Assembly: GCF_001865675.1 (NCBI RefSeq)
Contig: NZ_CP011319.1
Coordinates: 4,712,001-4,776,000 of the forward strand
Direction: 5' to 3'
From: Janthinobacterium sp. 1_2014MBL_MicDiv
GTDB taxonomy: Bacteria; Pseudomonadota; Gammaproteobacteria; Burkholderiales; Burkholderiaceae_D
DNA length: 64,000 bases
The position numbers were made by a program, and so were the translations under genes. Positions 32,179 to 41,078 of the stretch are shown here, one piece after another. A model generated the notes under the pieces. The model did not search any database. It saw nothing but the letters and a program-made list of their open reading frames with translations, and was not told the origin of the DNA. The stretch's first letter is position 1. Every line of letters begins with the position of its first letter.

Positions 32179-33570
32179 ATGCCCCACACTACCTCGTTCA
32201 CCCTGCCCGCCGTCCGTACCGAAGTCTCGTCGCTGTGGAAGCTGGCCTGGCCCATCCTGATCGGCCAGCTGGCCACCGTCGGCATGGGCGCGGCCGACGT
32301 CGCCATGACGGGCCACACGAATCCCGAGGAGCTGGCCGCCGTCTCGCTGGGCGCGGCCATCTGGTCCATCGTGCTGGTGACGGTGAGCGGCATCATGATG
32401 GCGATCAATACGCTGGTGGCGCATGAAATCGGCGCCGCGCGCCACGACAGGGTGCCGCACATCGTGCGCCAGTCGCTGTGGAAGGCGCTGCTCGTCGGCC
32501 TGGTGGCCTGTTTGCTGACGAACATGGCGGCGCTGGTGTTCGACCACCTGATGCTGGAACCGGCCGTGGCGGCCAAGGCCAAGCTGTTCGTGCACATCAT
32601 CAGCTGCGCGCTGCCGCCGTTCGCCGCCTACCGCGCGCTGTACGGCTACAGCACCAGCATCAACCAGACCAAGCCCGTGATGGTCATCGCGCTGGCCGCG
32701 CTGGGGCTGAACATCCTCGTCAACTACCTGCTGATCTACGGCCACTGGGGCATGCCGAAGATGGGCGGCGTCGGCTGCGCCGTGGCCACCACGTGCTGCG
32801 TGTGGATGATGCTGCTGGCCATGCTGGCCTGGATCAAGATCGCGCCCGCCTACCGTGCCACGTATCCGTTCACGCACTGGGAATGGCCGCAGCTGTCGTC
32901 GATCGGTCCCATGCTGCGCCTGGGCCTGCCCATCGGCGTGACCTACTTTGCCGAGGTGAGCGCGTTTGGCGTCATCAGCCTGCTGGTGGCGCGCTTCGGC
33001 GTGATCCAGGTGTCGGCGCACCAGATCGCCCTCAATTTCTCGTCCGTCGTCTTCATGGTGCCGCTCACCTTCGGCATCGCGCTGGTGACGCGCGTGGGCC
33101 ACGCCGTGGGCGAAGCCAATCTGCGCAAGGCCCGCTTCATTTCGTGGGTGGGCGTGGCCATGTCGCTGACGGCGGCCATCGTTTCGGCATCGGTCATCAC
33201 CGTCTTCCGCCACCAGATCGCGCAAGCCTACACGTCCGACCCGCAGGTGCAGGCGCTGTGCGCGCAGCTGCTGCTGTTCGCCGCCCTGTTCCAGCTGTCC
33301 GACGCCACGCAGGTGGCCACCTCGTGCGCGATCCGCGGCTACAAGGTGACGCGCCAGCCGATGCTGATCCAGCTGCTGGCCTTCTGGGGCTTCTCGCTGC
33401 CGATCGGCTACGTGCTGGGACTGGCGCCGGCCGGCTTCATCTGGTCGCCGGCCGAGCCGATGGCCGCCGCCGGCTTCTGGATCGGCCTCGTCACGGGCCT
33501 GACGGTGGCCGCCGTGCTGCTGACCTGGTACTTGAACCGCCTGTCGCTGCGCCGCCTGCGCGAAGCCTGA
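32179..33570 (+). CDS. MATE-family multidrug or metabolite efflux transporter
   Basis: A 463-residue, 12-helix MATE protein of the NorM/MdtK group, likely exporting cationic drugs or dyes in exchange for Na+ or H+. Family marks: PILIGQLATVGMGAADVAMTG in helix 1, SSVVFMVPLTFGIALVTRVGHAVGE in helix 7-8, and GLPIGVTYFAEVSAFG. The ATG follows a weak ribosome site. The PhzF-like gene follows 21 bases later and may be cotranscribed. Confidence 0.93.
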   Translation: MPHTTSFTLPAVRTEVSSLWKLAWPILIGQLATVGMGAADVAMTGHTNPEELAAVSLGAAIWSIVLVTVSGIMMAINTLVAHEIGAARHDRVPHIVRQSLWKALLVGLVACLLTNMAALVFDHLMLEPAVAAKAKLFVHIISCALPPFAAYRALYGYSTSINQTKPVMVIALAALGLNILVNYLLIYGHWGMPKMGGVGCAVATTCCVWMMLLAMLAWIKIAPAYRATYPFTHWEWPQLSSIGPMLRLGLPIGVTYFAEVSAFGVISLLVARFGVIQVSAHQIALNFSSVVFMVPLTFGIALVTRVGHAVGEANLRKARFISWVGVAMSLTAAIVSASVITVFRHQIAQAYTSDPQVQALCAQLLLFAALFQLSDATQVATSCAIRGYKVTRQPMLIQLLAFWGFSLPIGYVLGLAPAGFIWSPAEPMAAAGFWIGLVTGLTVAAVLLTWYLNRLSLRRLREA

Positions 33571-33591
33571 CACCCCGACGAGGAAACCGCC

Positions 33592-34431
33592 ATGCCGCAA
33601 CAACGCCCCTTCAGGCAAGTCGATGTCTTCAGCAGCGTGCCGTTCATGGGCAATCCGCTGGCGGTGGTGCTCGACGCGAATGGCCTGGACGACGCGCAGA
33701 TGCAGGCCATCGCGCGCTGGACGGGCCTGTCGGAAACCACCTTCGTGCTGGCGCCGCGCAATCCCGCCGCCGATTACCGCGTGCGGATCTTTTCGCCCGA
33801 GACGGAGTTCCCGTTCGCCGGCCATCCGACCCTGGGCACGGCGCACGCCCTGCTCGATGCGGGCCTGCAGCCCAAGGGCGCGCGCATCGTGCAGGAATGC
33901 GGCGTCGGCCTGGTGCAGGTGGAGCGCGGCGCCGGCGGCGTGCTGGCGTTCCAGGCGCCGCCATGCGCCATGCGCGCGCTCGACCCCACGCTGCTGCCGC
34001 TGCTGCAGGCGGCGCTGGACGGCGCCCCGGCTCCTTCCGTCTGCGTCGCCGAGATGGGCATCCGCTGGCTGTGCGTGCCGCTGGCCAGCGCCGCCGCCTG
34101 CCTGGCCGTACGCGCCGACATCACGGCACTGACGGCATTGCTGGCCGCCTCCCGGGCCGACGGCCTAGCGCTGTACGGCCCGCACGACGCGGGCGGAGCG
34201 GCAGATTACGAAGTGCGCGCGCTGCTCAGCGAGCACGGCGCGCTGGTGGAAGACCCCGTCACGGGCAGCGCCAACGCCTGCATCGCGCAGCTGCTGGCAG
34301 GCGCCGACTACACGGTGCGCCAGGGCACCTGCCTGCAACGCGACGGCCGCGTGTCCGTCCGTTTCCGCGATGGCCAGGCGTGGATAGGCGGCGCCTGCCT
34401 GACCGTGGTCGCAGGGTCGATATTGGCCTGA
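33592..34431 (+). CDS. PhzF-family isomerase/epimerase
   Basis: A 279-residue protein of the PhzF/DapF-like fold. Hallmarks: QVDVFSSVPFMGNPLAVVLDA at the N-terminus, the LSETTFVLAP segment with the catalytic Glu-equivalent, FPFAGHPTLGTAHAL, and EDPVTGSANACIAQLL. PhzF isomerises trans-2,3-dihydro-3-hydroxyanthranilate in phenazine synthesis, but most homologues, including this one without phz genes, have unknown substrates. GAGGAAACC precedes the ATG. Confidence 0.9.
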   Translation: MPQQRPFRQVDVFSSVPFMGNPLAVVLDANGLDDAQMQAIARWTGLSETTFVLAPRNPAADYRVRIFSPETEFPFAGHPTLGTAHALLDAGLQPKGARIVQECGVGLVQVERGAGGVLAFQAPPCAMRALDPTLLPLLQAALDGAPAPSVCVAEMGIRWLCVPLASAAACLAVRADITALTALLAASRADGLALYGPHDAGGAADYEVRALLSEHGALVEDPVTGSANACIAQLLAGADYTVRQGTCLQRDGRVSVRFRDGQAWIGGACLTVVAGSILA

Positions 34432-34624
34432 ACCAGGCAAAGCGCCATCGAATGGGCGGCTATCGGATATTTCCAACGAAGGAAATACGGCCAGCACGCC
34501 CATATTCCGTGGCCAGTGCTATCGCATAAACAGGCACGCTCTGGTATCGTCTTACGCTTAGGCAACGCTCACGCGCGCCTGTTTGCATGCAGTGCCATTC
34601 ATTCCTCCAACTACCGAGACATCC

Positions 34625-36835
34625 ATGCGTTTTATTCTTTGTTTTCTGGCCGCGATGGCCAGCGTTCCCGCATCGGCAGACAAGCTGACCCTGGAACGCA
34701 TCCACGCCGACCCGGCGCTGGCCGGCCCCGGCGTGCGCAACCTGAAGGTCTCGCCCGACGGCGAGCGCGTCACGTTCCTGCGCGGCCGCGCAGACAACCA
34801 GTTCCAGCTCGACCTGTGGGAATTCAAGCTGAAAGACAAGAGCACGCACCGCCTGGTCGATTCCAAGGCGCTGGTGCCGAATGAAACCATCTCGCCCGAA
34901 GAGCAGGCGCGCCGCGAGCGCGAACGCACGGCCAGCCTGAACGGCATTCTCAGCTACAGCTGGTCGCCCGATGGCAAGCAGCTGCTGGTGCCGCTGGCAG
35001 GCAATCTGTACCTGGTCGACGCGGCCCATCCCGAGAAAGCGCGCCTGGTCGCCAAGGGCAATGTGCTCGACCCGAAAATCTCGCCGAAAGGCCGCTATGT
35101 GTCGTTCGTGCGCGACCAGAACATCTATGTCATCGACCTGAAGTCCGGCAAGGAACGCCAGCTGACGACCGACGGCAAGGGCACGATCCGCAACGGCGAA
35201 GCCGAATTCGTGGCGCAGGAAGAAATGGGCCAGCGCACCGGCTACTACTGGGCCCCCGACGATTCCGCCATCGCCTACAAACGCTATGACGAAGCGCCCG
35301 TGCCCGTGGTGCGCCGCTTCGAAATCTTCGCCGACCGCACCGACGTCGTGGAGCAGCGCTACCCTGCCGCCGGCGACCCGAACGTGCTGGTGCAGCTGCT
35401 GATCGTCTCGCCGGAAACGGGCGTGCAGCGCCAGGTGAATCTGGGCACGAACCCGGACATCTACCTGGTGCGCGCCGACTGGAGCGCGGACAGCAAGTCG
35501 CTCGTGTTCCAGCGCCAGTCGCGCGACCAGAAGACGCTGGACCTGGTCGCCGTCGACGCGGCCACCCTGGCGCAGCGCACGCTGCTGACGGAAACGGCGA
35601 AGACCTGGGTCAGCATCCATGACGACCTGCACTTCCTGGACAACGGCAAATTCCTGTGGTCGTCCGAGCGCACGGGCCGCAATCACCTGTACCTGTACGA
35701 CATGAGCGGCAAGCTGCTGCACCCGGTGACCTCGGGCGAATGGGGCATCGACAGCGTGCTGGCCGTGAATGAAAAAACCGGCAAAGTCTATGTGTCGTCG
35801 AACCGCGACGCGGTGATCGACAAGCAGACCTACGCGCTGGCCCTGGACGGCAGCACGGCCGACAAGCCGCAGCGCGTGACGAAAGCCGACGGCTGGCACG
35901 ACACGAAGTTCTCGCACAATGGCGAAGTCTTCGTCGACACCTATTCCGACCCGGCCACGCCGCCGCAGGTGAGCATCCGCCGCCCGGACGGCGCCATGGT
36001 GGGCTGGCTGGAGGAGAACGCGCTCAACGCCAGCCACCCGTACGCGAAATACAAGGCCGACCACCTGCCGACCGAATACGGCACCCTGAAAGCCAACGAC
36101 GGCCAGACCCTGTACTACTCGCTGCTCAAGCCATCGAACTTCGACGCCACGAAACGCTACCCGGTCTTCCTGTCGACGTATGGCGGCCCGCACTCGCAGC
36201 ACGTGGCGCGCCGCTGGGGCAACAACTTCGACCAGTACATGGCGCAGCAGGGCTTTGTCGTCTTCCGTCTCGATAACCGCGGCTCGTCGCGTCGCGAACG
36301 CGCGTTCACGGACGCCATTTATCACAACCTGGGCGAAGCGGAAGTGGCGGACCAGCTGGTGGGCATCGACTGGCTGGGCAAGCAAAGCTTCGTCGACCCG
36401 AAACGCATCGGCGTGTTCGGCTGGAGCTATGGCGGTTTCATGACCCTGCGCCTGCTGTCGGCCGCCTCCGACAAGATCGCCATGGGCGTCTCGGTGGCGC
36501 CCGTCACCGACTGGGCCCTGTATGACACCCACTACACGGAACAATTCCTCGGCATGCCGAAGGAAAACGTGGATGGCTACAAGAAGAGCACCGTGTTTGC
36601 CCACCTCGATGGCCTGAAGTCGCCGCTGCTGCTGGTGCACGGCATGGCCGACGACAATGTGCTGTTCTCGAACAGCACGCGCCTGATCGACGCGCTGGTG
36701 AACCGCGGCGTGCAGTTCGACCTGATGACGTATCCGGGCGCCAAGCACGGCATCTCGTCGCGCGCCGGCCAGCGCCACGTGTACAAGAAGATCGAAACCT
36801 TCTTCAAGCAAAACCTGGCCAATCCGGCGCAATAG
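34625..36835 (+). CDS. Dipeptidyl peptidase IV-like S9 serine peptidase, secreted
   Basis: A 736-residue periplasmic or secreted peptidase that removes Xaa-Pro or Xaa-Ala dipeptides in the family. Signal peptide about 1-18 (ends VPASA), an eight-bladed propeller domain (about 30-470, with the EEMGQRTGYYWAPDD glutamates that bind the N-terminus) and an alpha/beta hydrolase domain. Catalytic residues: Ser601 in GWSYGG, Asp at 676 or 677 in GMADDNV and His708 in AKHGIS. The ATG at 34625 is preferred because it opens a good signal peptide. A strong terminator follows. Confidence 0.93.
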   Translation: MRFILCFLAAMASVPASADKLTLERIHADPALAGPGVRNLKVSPDGERVTFLRGRADNQFQLDLWEFKLKDKSTHRLVDSKALVPNETISPEEQARRERERTASLNGILSYSWSPDGKQLLVPLAGNLYLVDAAHPEKARLVAKGNVLDPKISPKGRYVSFVRDQNIYVIDLKSGKERQLTTDGKGTIRNGEAEFVAQEEMGQRTGYYWAPDDSAIAYKRYDEAPVPVVRRFEIFADRTDVVEQRYPAAGDPNVLVQLLIVSPETGVQRQVNLGTNPDIYLVRADWSADSKSLVFQRQSRDQKTLDLVAVDAATLAQRTLLTETAKTWVSIHDDLHFLDNGKFLWSSERTGRNHLYLYDMSGKLLHPVTSGEWGIDSVLAVNEKTGKVYVSSNRDAVIDKQTYALALDGSTADKPQRVTKADGWHDTKFSHNGEVFVDTYSDPATPPQVSIRRPDGAMVGWLEENALNASHPYAKYKADHLPTEYGTLKANDGQTLYYSLLKPSNFDATKRYPVFLSTYGGPHSQHVARRWGNNFDQYMAQQGFVVFRLDNRGSSRRERAFTDAIYHNLGEAEVADQLVGIDWLGKQSFVDPKRIGVFGWSYGGFMTLRLLSAASDKIAMGVSVAPVTDWALYDTHYTEQFLGMPKENVDGYKKSTVFAHLDGLKSPLLLVHGMADDNVLFSNSTRLIDALVNRGVQFDLMTYPGAKHGISSRAGQRHVYKKIETFFKQNLANPAQ

Positions 36836-36853
36836 GTTTCAGCCGCAGCAAAT

Positions 36854-36893
36854 AAAAACCGCCGCCTGTCTCGCGACAGGCGGCGGTTTTTTT
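36854..36893. terminator. Bidirectional terminator
   Basis: A 14-bp perfect stem AACCGCCGCCTGTC / GACAGGCGGCGGTT (36857-36870, 36875-36888) with a TCGC loop, T run on the right and A run on the left. It serves the convergent DPP-IV and csbD genes. Confidence 0.93.
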
Positions 36894-36908
36894 ATGCCGG
36901 AGCAAAAG

Positions 36909-37094
36909 TTATGGCTTGCGCGTGACGGTTTCCACCGCCTCTTTCACATCGCCCACCTTCTTCTGCACTTTGCCTTCGACCTGGTTTGCCAGGCCCTTGG
37001 CTTGCTGTTCTTCGCTGCCGACGACCTTGCCAGCGGCTTCCTGGATTTTACCGCCGACTTCCTTCAGTTTACCTTCGACTTGATCTTTGTTCAT
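36909..37094 (-). CDS. CsbD-family stress-response protein
   Basis: A 61-residue hydrophilic protein, MNKDQVEGKLKEVGGKIQEAAGKVVG, with the family repeat VEGK. CsbD-like proteins are induced by general stress; the molecular role is unknown. The 5' region (37095-37279) contains a CCGGCGCC-CGA-GGCGCCGG hairpin at about 37126-37144 that would lie in its leader. Confidence 0.9.
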   Translation of the reverse strand: MNKDQVEGKLKEVGGKIQEAAGKVVGSEEQQAKGLANQVEGKVQKKVGDVKEAVETVTRKP

Positions 37095-37279
37095 GATGGA
37101 TCCTCACTGTAGTTGGTACCTCTGTGGTCCGGCGCCCGAGGCGCCGGTACTGCGGCTCACACGCTGCTGGAAGCGGCTTGCGCTGCTTGCTGCGTGTCGA
37201 TGTGTCCATACTACCCTCGAGGTTGCAAAAACTATGTACGGTTCCTAACACATGCCCAAAATCAGTCAATTGAGCGAAA

Positions 37280-37921
37280 TCAGCCCGCTTTGCGCCACAC
37301 GGTGGCCAGCCACGGCTGCTGCGCGCGCGGCAAGCCCGGCGGACGGTAGTACTGCTCGACCAGGCTGAAACCGGCCGCCTGCACATACGCTGCCCACGCC
37401 TCTTCGTCATGGTAGCTGCCGTAGCGGGCGCCGTTCCAGCCTTCCTGGTTTTGCCCGCGCGGATTCGAGCTGAACAGCACGCCCCCCGGTTTCAGGCATG
37501 CATGCAGGGCGCGCAGCACGCCAGGCAAGGCGGCGCTGGGCACGTGGAACAGCACGGCATTGGCGAACACGCCGTCGAAGTGCGCGGCCGGCAGGTCGAG
37601 GTCGACGAAATCCTGCTGCCACACGGTGCAGCCGCTGTAGGCGCGCGCCATCTCGACGAAGCGGGGGCAGCCATCGACGCCCGTGGCATGGTGACCCAGG
37701 GCCGTGAACGCCTTCAGGTCGCGGCCAGGGCCGCAGCCGAGGTCGAGAATCGCCAGGGGCGCGGGCTGGCCGATGGCGTCCAGCAGCGCATGGATGTTCT
37801 GGCTGACGTCGTGGTCGCGCGTGCCTTCGAAAAACTGCTCGGCGCTGGCATCGTAATGGGCCAGGGTACGGCCGGTGATGGCGTGGATAGGGTCTTGCTG
37901 CTCTTGCGGGGTCGGCTTCAT
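37280..37921 (-). CDS. Class I SAM-dependent methyltransferase
   Basis: A 213-residue methyltransferase: motif I LAILDLGCGPGRDLKAF (about 58-74), acidic loop GVDGCPRFVEMA, and FDGVFANAVLFHVP. The N-terminal YDASAEQFFEGTRDHDVSQN helix is seen in methyltransferases related to tellurite-resistance or DUF-type enzymes. The substrate is unknown. Confidence 0.88.
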   Translation of the reverse strand: MKPTPQEQQDPIHAITGRTLAHYDASAEQFFEGTRDHDVSQNIHALLDAIGQPAPLAILDLGCGPGRDLKAFTALGHHATGVDGCPRFVEMARAYSGCTVWQQDFVDLDLPAAHFDGVFANAVLFHVPSAALPGVLRALHACLKPGGVLFSSNPRGQNQEGWNGARYGSYHDEEAWAAYVQAAGFSLVEQYYRPPGLPRAQQPWLATVWRKAG

Positions 37922-37990
37922 GGCGCTCCTGTCATCGATGGGCGCATTTTACGCTGCCGGCCGCTTCGCCGGCCGGCAGCACCAGCCCAC

Positions 37991-40075
37991 TTACCAGACG
38001 CGCACGCGCTGCTCGGGCGCCAGGTACAGCTGCTGCCCCGGCTGCACGTCGAAGACCGGATACCAGGCGTCGAGGTTGCGCACGGTGGCGGCGCGGTATT
38101 GCGCCGGCGCGTGGCCATCGGTGAGGATTTGCTGGCGCGCCGCCGCCTCGCGCGCCTTGCTGCGCCAGCTGACGCCATAGCCCGTGAAGAACGCCCGTTC
38201 CGCTCCCGGCTGCGCCGCCTTGCCCTGCTGCGACAGGGTGAACGCGTCATAGGCGGCCGCCACGCCGGCCAGGTCGGCCAGGTTTTCGCTGAGGGTCAGC
38301 TGGCCATTCACGGCCAGGTCGGGAAATGGCCGGTAAGCCGAGAACTGCGCCGCCAGCTGTCCGGCAGCCGTCTTGAAATGCGCGAGGTCGGCCGGCGTCC
38401 ACCAGTCGCGCAACTTGCCCTGGGCATCGAACTGCGCGCCCTGGTCGTCGAAGCTGTGGCTGATCTCGTGGCCGATGGTGGCGCCGATGCCGCCGTAGTT
38501 GGCCGCATCGGATGCCTGCGGATCGAAGAACGGCGGCTGCAGGATGGCGGCCGGGAAGTTCAGCGCATTTTGCAGCGGCAGGTTGACGGCGTTGACCAGC
38601 TGCGCCGGCATGGCCCAGGCCTTGCGGTCGACGGGCTGGCCCAGCTTGGCCAATTGCTGCTGGTAATGGAACTGTTCCGCGCGCTGCGCATTGCCCAGCG
38701 CATCGCCGCGCACGACGCGCAAGCCCGCATAGCTGGCCCAGCGCTCCGGGTAGCCGACGCCCACATACAGGGTCTTGAGCTTTTCCTGCGCCTGCGCCCT
38801 GGTTTCCGGCGCCATCCAGTCCAGCTTGTCGATGCGGCGCGAGAAGGCGGCGACGATATTGGCCACCATGTCCTGCACGCGCGCCTTCGATTCGGGCGGG
38901 AAATAGCGCTCCACGTACAGCTTGCCGACGGCGTCGCTGAGGGCGCCGTTCGTCGCGGCCAGCGCGCGCTTGCTGCGCGGCGACTGCTGCGGCGTGCCGC
39001 TCAGCGCACTGCCATAAAAGGCGAAACGCTGGTCGGCGGCGGCCTTGGGCAAGGTCGCGCCAAAGTGGTTGATCGCGTGGAAGGCAAGGAAATCCTTCCA
39101 GGTGGCCAGCGGCACGCTCGCCACCAGCGCGGCGCTGCCCGTCATGGCCGACGGATGCCAGACGATGAAGTCCTTCTGCGCCCCCAGGCCGGCCGCCTGG
39201 AAGAAGGCTTTCCAGTCCAGTCCCGGCGCCTTGCTGGCGAAATCCCCGGCGCGCCAGGCATTGTTGCCCTTGGCAACGTCGGCCGACTCTTCGCGGCTGG
39301 CGTGACTCGCGGCAATTTGTTGTTCCAACGCAAACACGCGCGCCGCGCGACCCTGCGCATCGCCGTAGCCTGCCAGTTGCAGCATGGCGGCGATATGCGC
39401 CTGGTAGCTGCCGCGCAAGCCCTGCATGCGCGCGCTGTCGGTCGCATAATAGGCGCGGTCGGGCATGCCCAGGCCCCCTTGCAGCAGGTAAGCCACGTTG
39501 CGCGTCGGGTCGTTCAAGTCTTGTGCCACCCACAGGCCGAACAGGTTTTCCGTATAAAAATTGGTGGAATTGAGCGGGTCGACATCGGCGCGCAAGCTCT
39601 CGCCCAGCGCCCGCGCCAGGCCCGCCTGGTCGCGCACGGCGTCGATCTTTTTCAGCAGCGGCTTGAGCGGCGCCCAGCCTTTCGCCTCGATGGCGGCCTC
39701 GTCCATATAGGAGCGGTAGAAATCGCTGACCTGGCGCGCTTCCGCGCTGCCGCCCTGGCCTGCCTGCAAGCCTTCGACGAGGGCGATGATGCGCTGGTTG
39801 GTTTCATCGGCGAGGATGGCGAACGAGCCCCAGCTGGCGCGGTCGTCCGGAATGGCCGTGGCGCGCATCCAGTCGCCATTGACGTAGTCATAAAAGTCGT
39901 CGCCGGGCAAGACGGCCGTGGGCGCCGCCTTCGCGGTGGCAGGACTGGCGGCCGCCTCCTGTCCATGCGCGTGGACGGCGCCGCCAGCCAGGGCGATGCC
40001 GGACAGGGCCAGCGCCATGGCGCGCTTGCGCCAGGAACCGGGAAAAGAGGGAACGGCAGCAGTGACAACGCGCAT
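37991..40075 (-). CDS. pepO: M13-family zinc endopeptidase (PepO/neprilysin-like), secreted
   Basis: A 694-residue metallopeptidase exported by a signal peptide (RAMALALSGIALAGGAVHAHG, about 19-40). It has an M13 N-terminal helical domain (GDDFYDYVNGDWMRATAIP) and the catalytic domain with HEISH at 536-540, third zinc ligand Glu in ENLADLAG (597) and the C-terminal aromatic RVRVW in place of the usual CxxW. It should cleave oligopeptides in the periplasm. The ATG at 40075 is set by AAAGGATCACC; an upstream extension in frame lacks support. Confidence 0.93.
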   Translation of the reverse strand: MRVVTAAVPSFPGSWRKRAMALALSGIALAGGAVHAHGQEAAASPATAKAAPTAVLPGDDFYDYVNGDWMRATAIPDDRASWGSFAILADETNQRIIALVEGLQAGQGGSAEARQVSDFYRSYMDEAAIEAKGWAPLKPLLKKIDAVRDQAGLARALGESLRADVDPLNSTNFYTENLFGLWVAQDLNDPTRNVAYLLQGGLGMPDRAYYATDSARMQGLRGSYQAHIAAMLQLAGYGDAQGRAARVFALEQQIAASHASREESADVAKGNNAWRAGDFASKAPGLDWKAFFQAAGLGAQKDFIVWHPSAMTGSAALVASVPLATWKDFLAFHAINHFGATLPKAAADQRFAFYGSALSGTPQQSPRSKRALAATNGALSDAVGKLYVERYFPPESKARVQDMVANIVAAFSRRIDKLDWMAPETRAQAQEKLKTLYVGVGYPERWASYAGLRVVRGDALGNAQRAEQFHYQQQLAKLGQPVDRKAWAMPAQLVNAVNLPLQNALNFPAAILQPPFFDPQASDAANYGGIGATIGHEISHSFDDQGAQFDAQGKLRDWWTPADLAHFKTAAGQLAAQFSAYRPFPDLAVNGQLTLSENLADLAGVAAAYDAFTLSQQGKAAQPGAERAFFTGYGVSWRSKAREAAARQQILTDGHAPAQYRAATVRNLDAWYPVFDVQPGQQLYLAPEQRVRVW

Positions 40076-40249
40076 GGTGATCCTTTCAGGCAAAGTGACG
40101 ACAGTAGTGTGCAAAATCATAACGCGTTTCGACGCGCCAGAACACCCTGCCCTGTCACCGCGACGCCAGCAGGCATGCGGCCTGGCGGGCGATGGCGGCC
40201 TCCCCCTGCCCTCTTTGGAAATTATTTTCACTTTTTTTCAAAAAAACCC

Positions 40250-40276
40250 TCAAGTTCCCGTTCAGGCCGCCGTTAA
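40250..40276 (+). promoter_or_regulatory. Sigma-28 (FliA) promoter of fliT
   Basis: TCAAGTTC-N11-GCCGTTAA (40250-40257 and 40269-40276), an almost perfect match to the FliA pattern TAAAGTTT-N11-GCCGATAA. It ends 42 bases before the fliT start. Confidence 0.8.
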
Positions 40277-40318
40277 TCTAGACAAGCGGTAATCCATTCA
40301 CTAGTTACGGGTGTGCTC

Positions 40319-40615
40319 ATGACCTCCAACGACGTTCTCTCGATGTATGAAAATATTGCAGGACTGACCAATCAAATGGTCGTGGCCGCACGTTCGAGCG
40401 ACTGGGATGGCTTGAATACCCTGGAAAACCAGTGCGCCAGCGCAGCCAGCACGGCCATGACGGGCAGCGTGCCTGCCCTCGCCGGCACTTCGCGCATGCG
40501 CAAGATCGACTTGCTGAAGCAAATCCTGGCCAACGACCGCGAAATCCGCACCATCACGGAACCATGGATGACGCAGCTGGCCAGCGTGATGCCGGCATCG
40601 CGCGCGCACATGTAA
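40319..40615 (+). CDS. fliT: Flagellar export chaperone FliT-like protein
   Basis: A 98-residue all-helical protein. MYENIAGLTNQMVVAARSSDWDGLNTLENQC and the later KQILANDREIRTITEPWMTQL match FliT, the chaperone of the filament cap protein FliD and, in enterics, an inhibitor of FlhDC. It stands alone, with no fliD or fliS nearby. A sigma-28 promoter precedes it and a strong terminator follows, so it is a single-gene late flagellar unit. GTG at 40313 is an alternative start. Confidence 0.85.
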   Translation: MTSNDVLSMYENIAGLTNQMVVAARSSDWDGLNTLENQCASAASTAMTGSVPALAGTSRMRKIDLLKQILANDREIRTITEPWMTQLASVMPASRAHM

Positions 40616-40639
40616 GGCAGGAGCGACATCCCGATATCG

Positions 40640-40665
40640 AAAAAGCACCTGCGGGTGCTTTTTTT
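40640..40665 (+). terminator. Intrinsic terminator of fliT
   Basis: AGCACC (40644-40649), loop TGCG, GGTGCT (40654-40659), preceded by A residues and followed by seven T residues. Confidence 0.92.
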
Positions 40666-40754
40666 ACGTCCGTACGCATGGGTGACATGGTCACTGGCGC
40701 GCCGCGCTACTGTCGCGGCCGCGCCAAGTCGGGGGAAATACAGGGGAGGGGAAT

Positions 40755-40955
40755 ATGGAAGGCGAACCCCAGGTATCTCCTGGCGTCGCCTCGCTGCCGG
40801 TTGCATCCGGCGTCCGCGAGCACATCGTTGGCATCGCAGACCGCTTCCAGGCCCAGGCGTTTATGCAACGCTACACCTGTTTGTCGCGCCACACTATCGT
40901 TGGTGGCTGCGCCAGGCTGGGACTGTTTTGTCGTAGAGCAAGTCCACTGAATTAA
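40755..40955 (+). CDS. Doubtful small ORF
   Basis: A 66-residue frame MEGEPQVSPGVASLPVASG to FCRRASPLN. Its only support is the purine-rich GGGGAGGGGAAT just before the ATG. The protein looks like no family and has mixed composition, so it may be chance. Confidence 0.25.
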   Translation: MEGEPQVSPGVASLPVASGVREHIVGIADRFQAQAFMQRYTCLSRHTIVGGCARLGLFCRRASPLN

Positions 40956-41078
40956 TTATATCGCCATCTTTGAAAAATAAGCAACGCGATTGGCATGCGT
41001 TTGCATGTCTTTTTTAAATATCTTTTTTTATATCAAGTCTGAGCGCGCCATTCGGGGCAATCCGGCGTCGCTCCGTTC

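Larger units (their letters stand above)
40616..41078. other. Region between fliT and the FimV-like gene
   Basis: About 460 bases. The left end holds the fliT terminator; 40755-40955 holds a doubtful small ORF. The right part (40956-41078) is AT-rich and has no gene that I can support. Confidence 0.6.

Noticed and set aside
34460..36832. 790-codon open frame opposite the DPP-IV gene
   Set aside because: DPP-IV catalytic motifs are intact on the + strand; the minus frame has no recognisable domain.
37409..40276. 955-codon open frame on the + strand
   Set aside because: It lies opposite the M13 peptidase and methyltransferase genes. High GC3 leaves the antisense frame open; the translation is Arg/His/Gly-rich with no domain.
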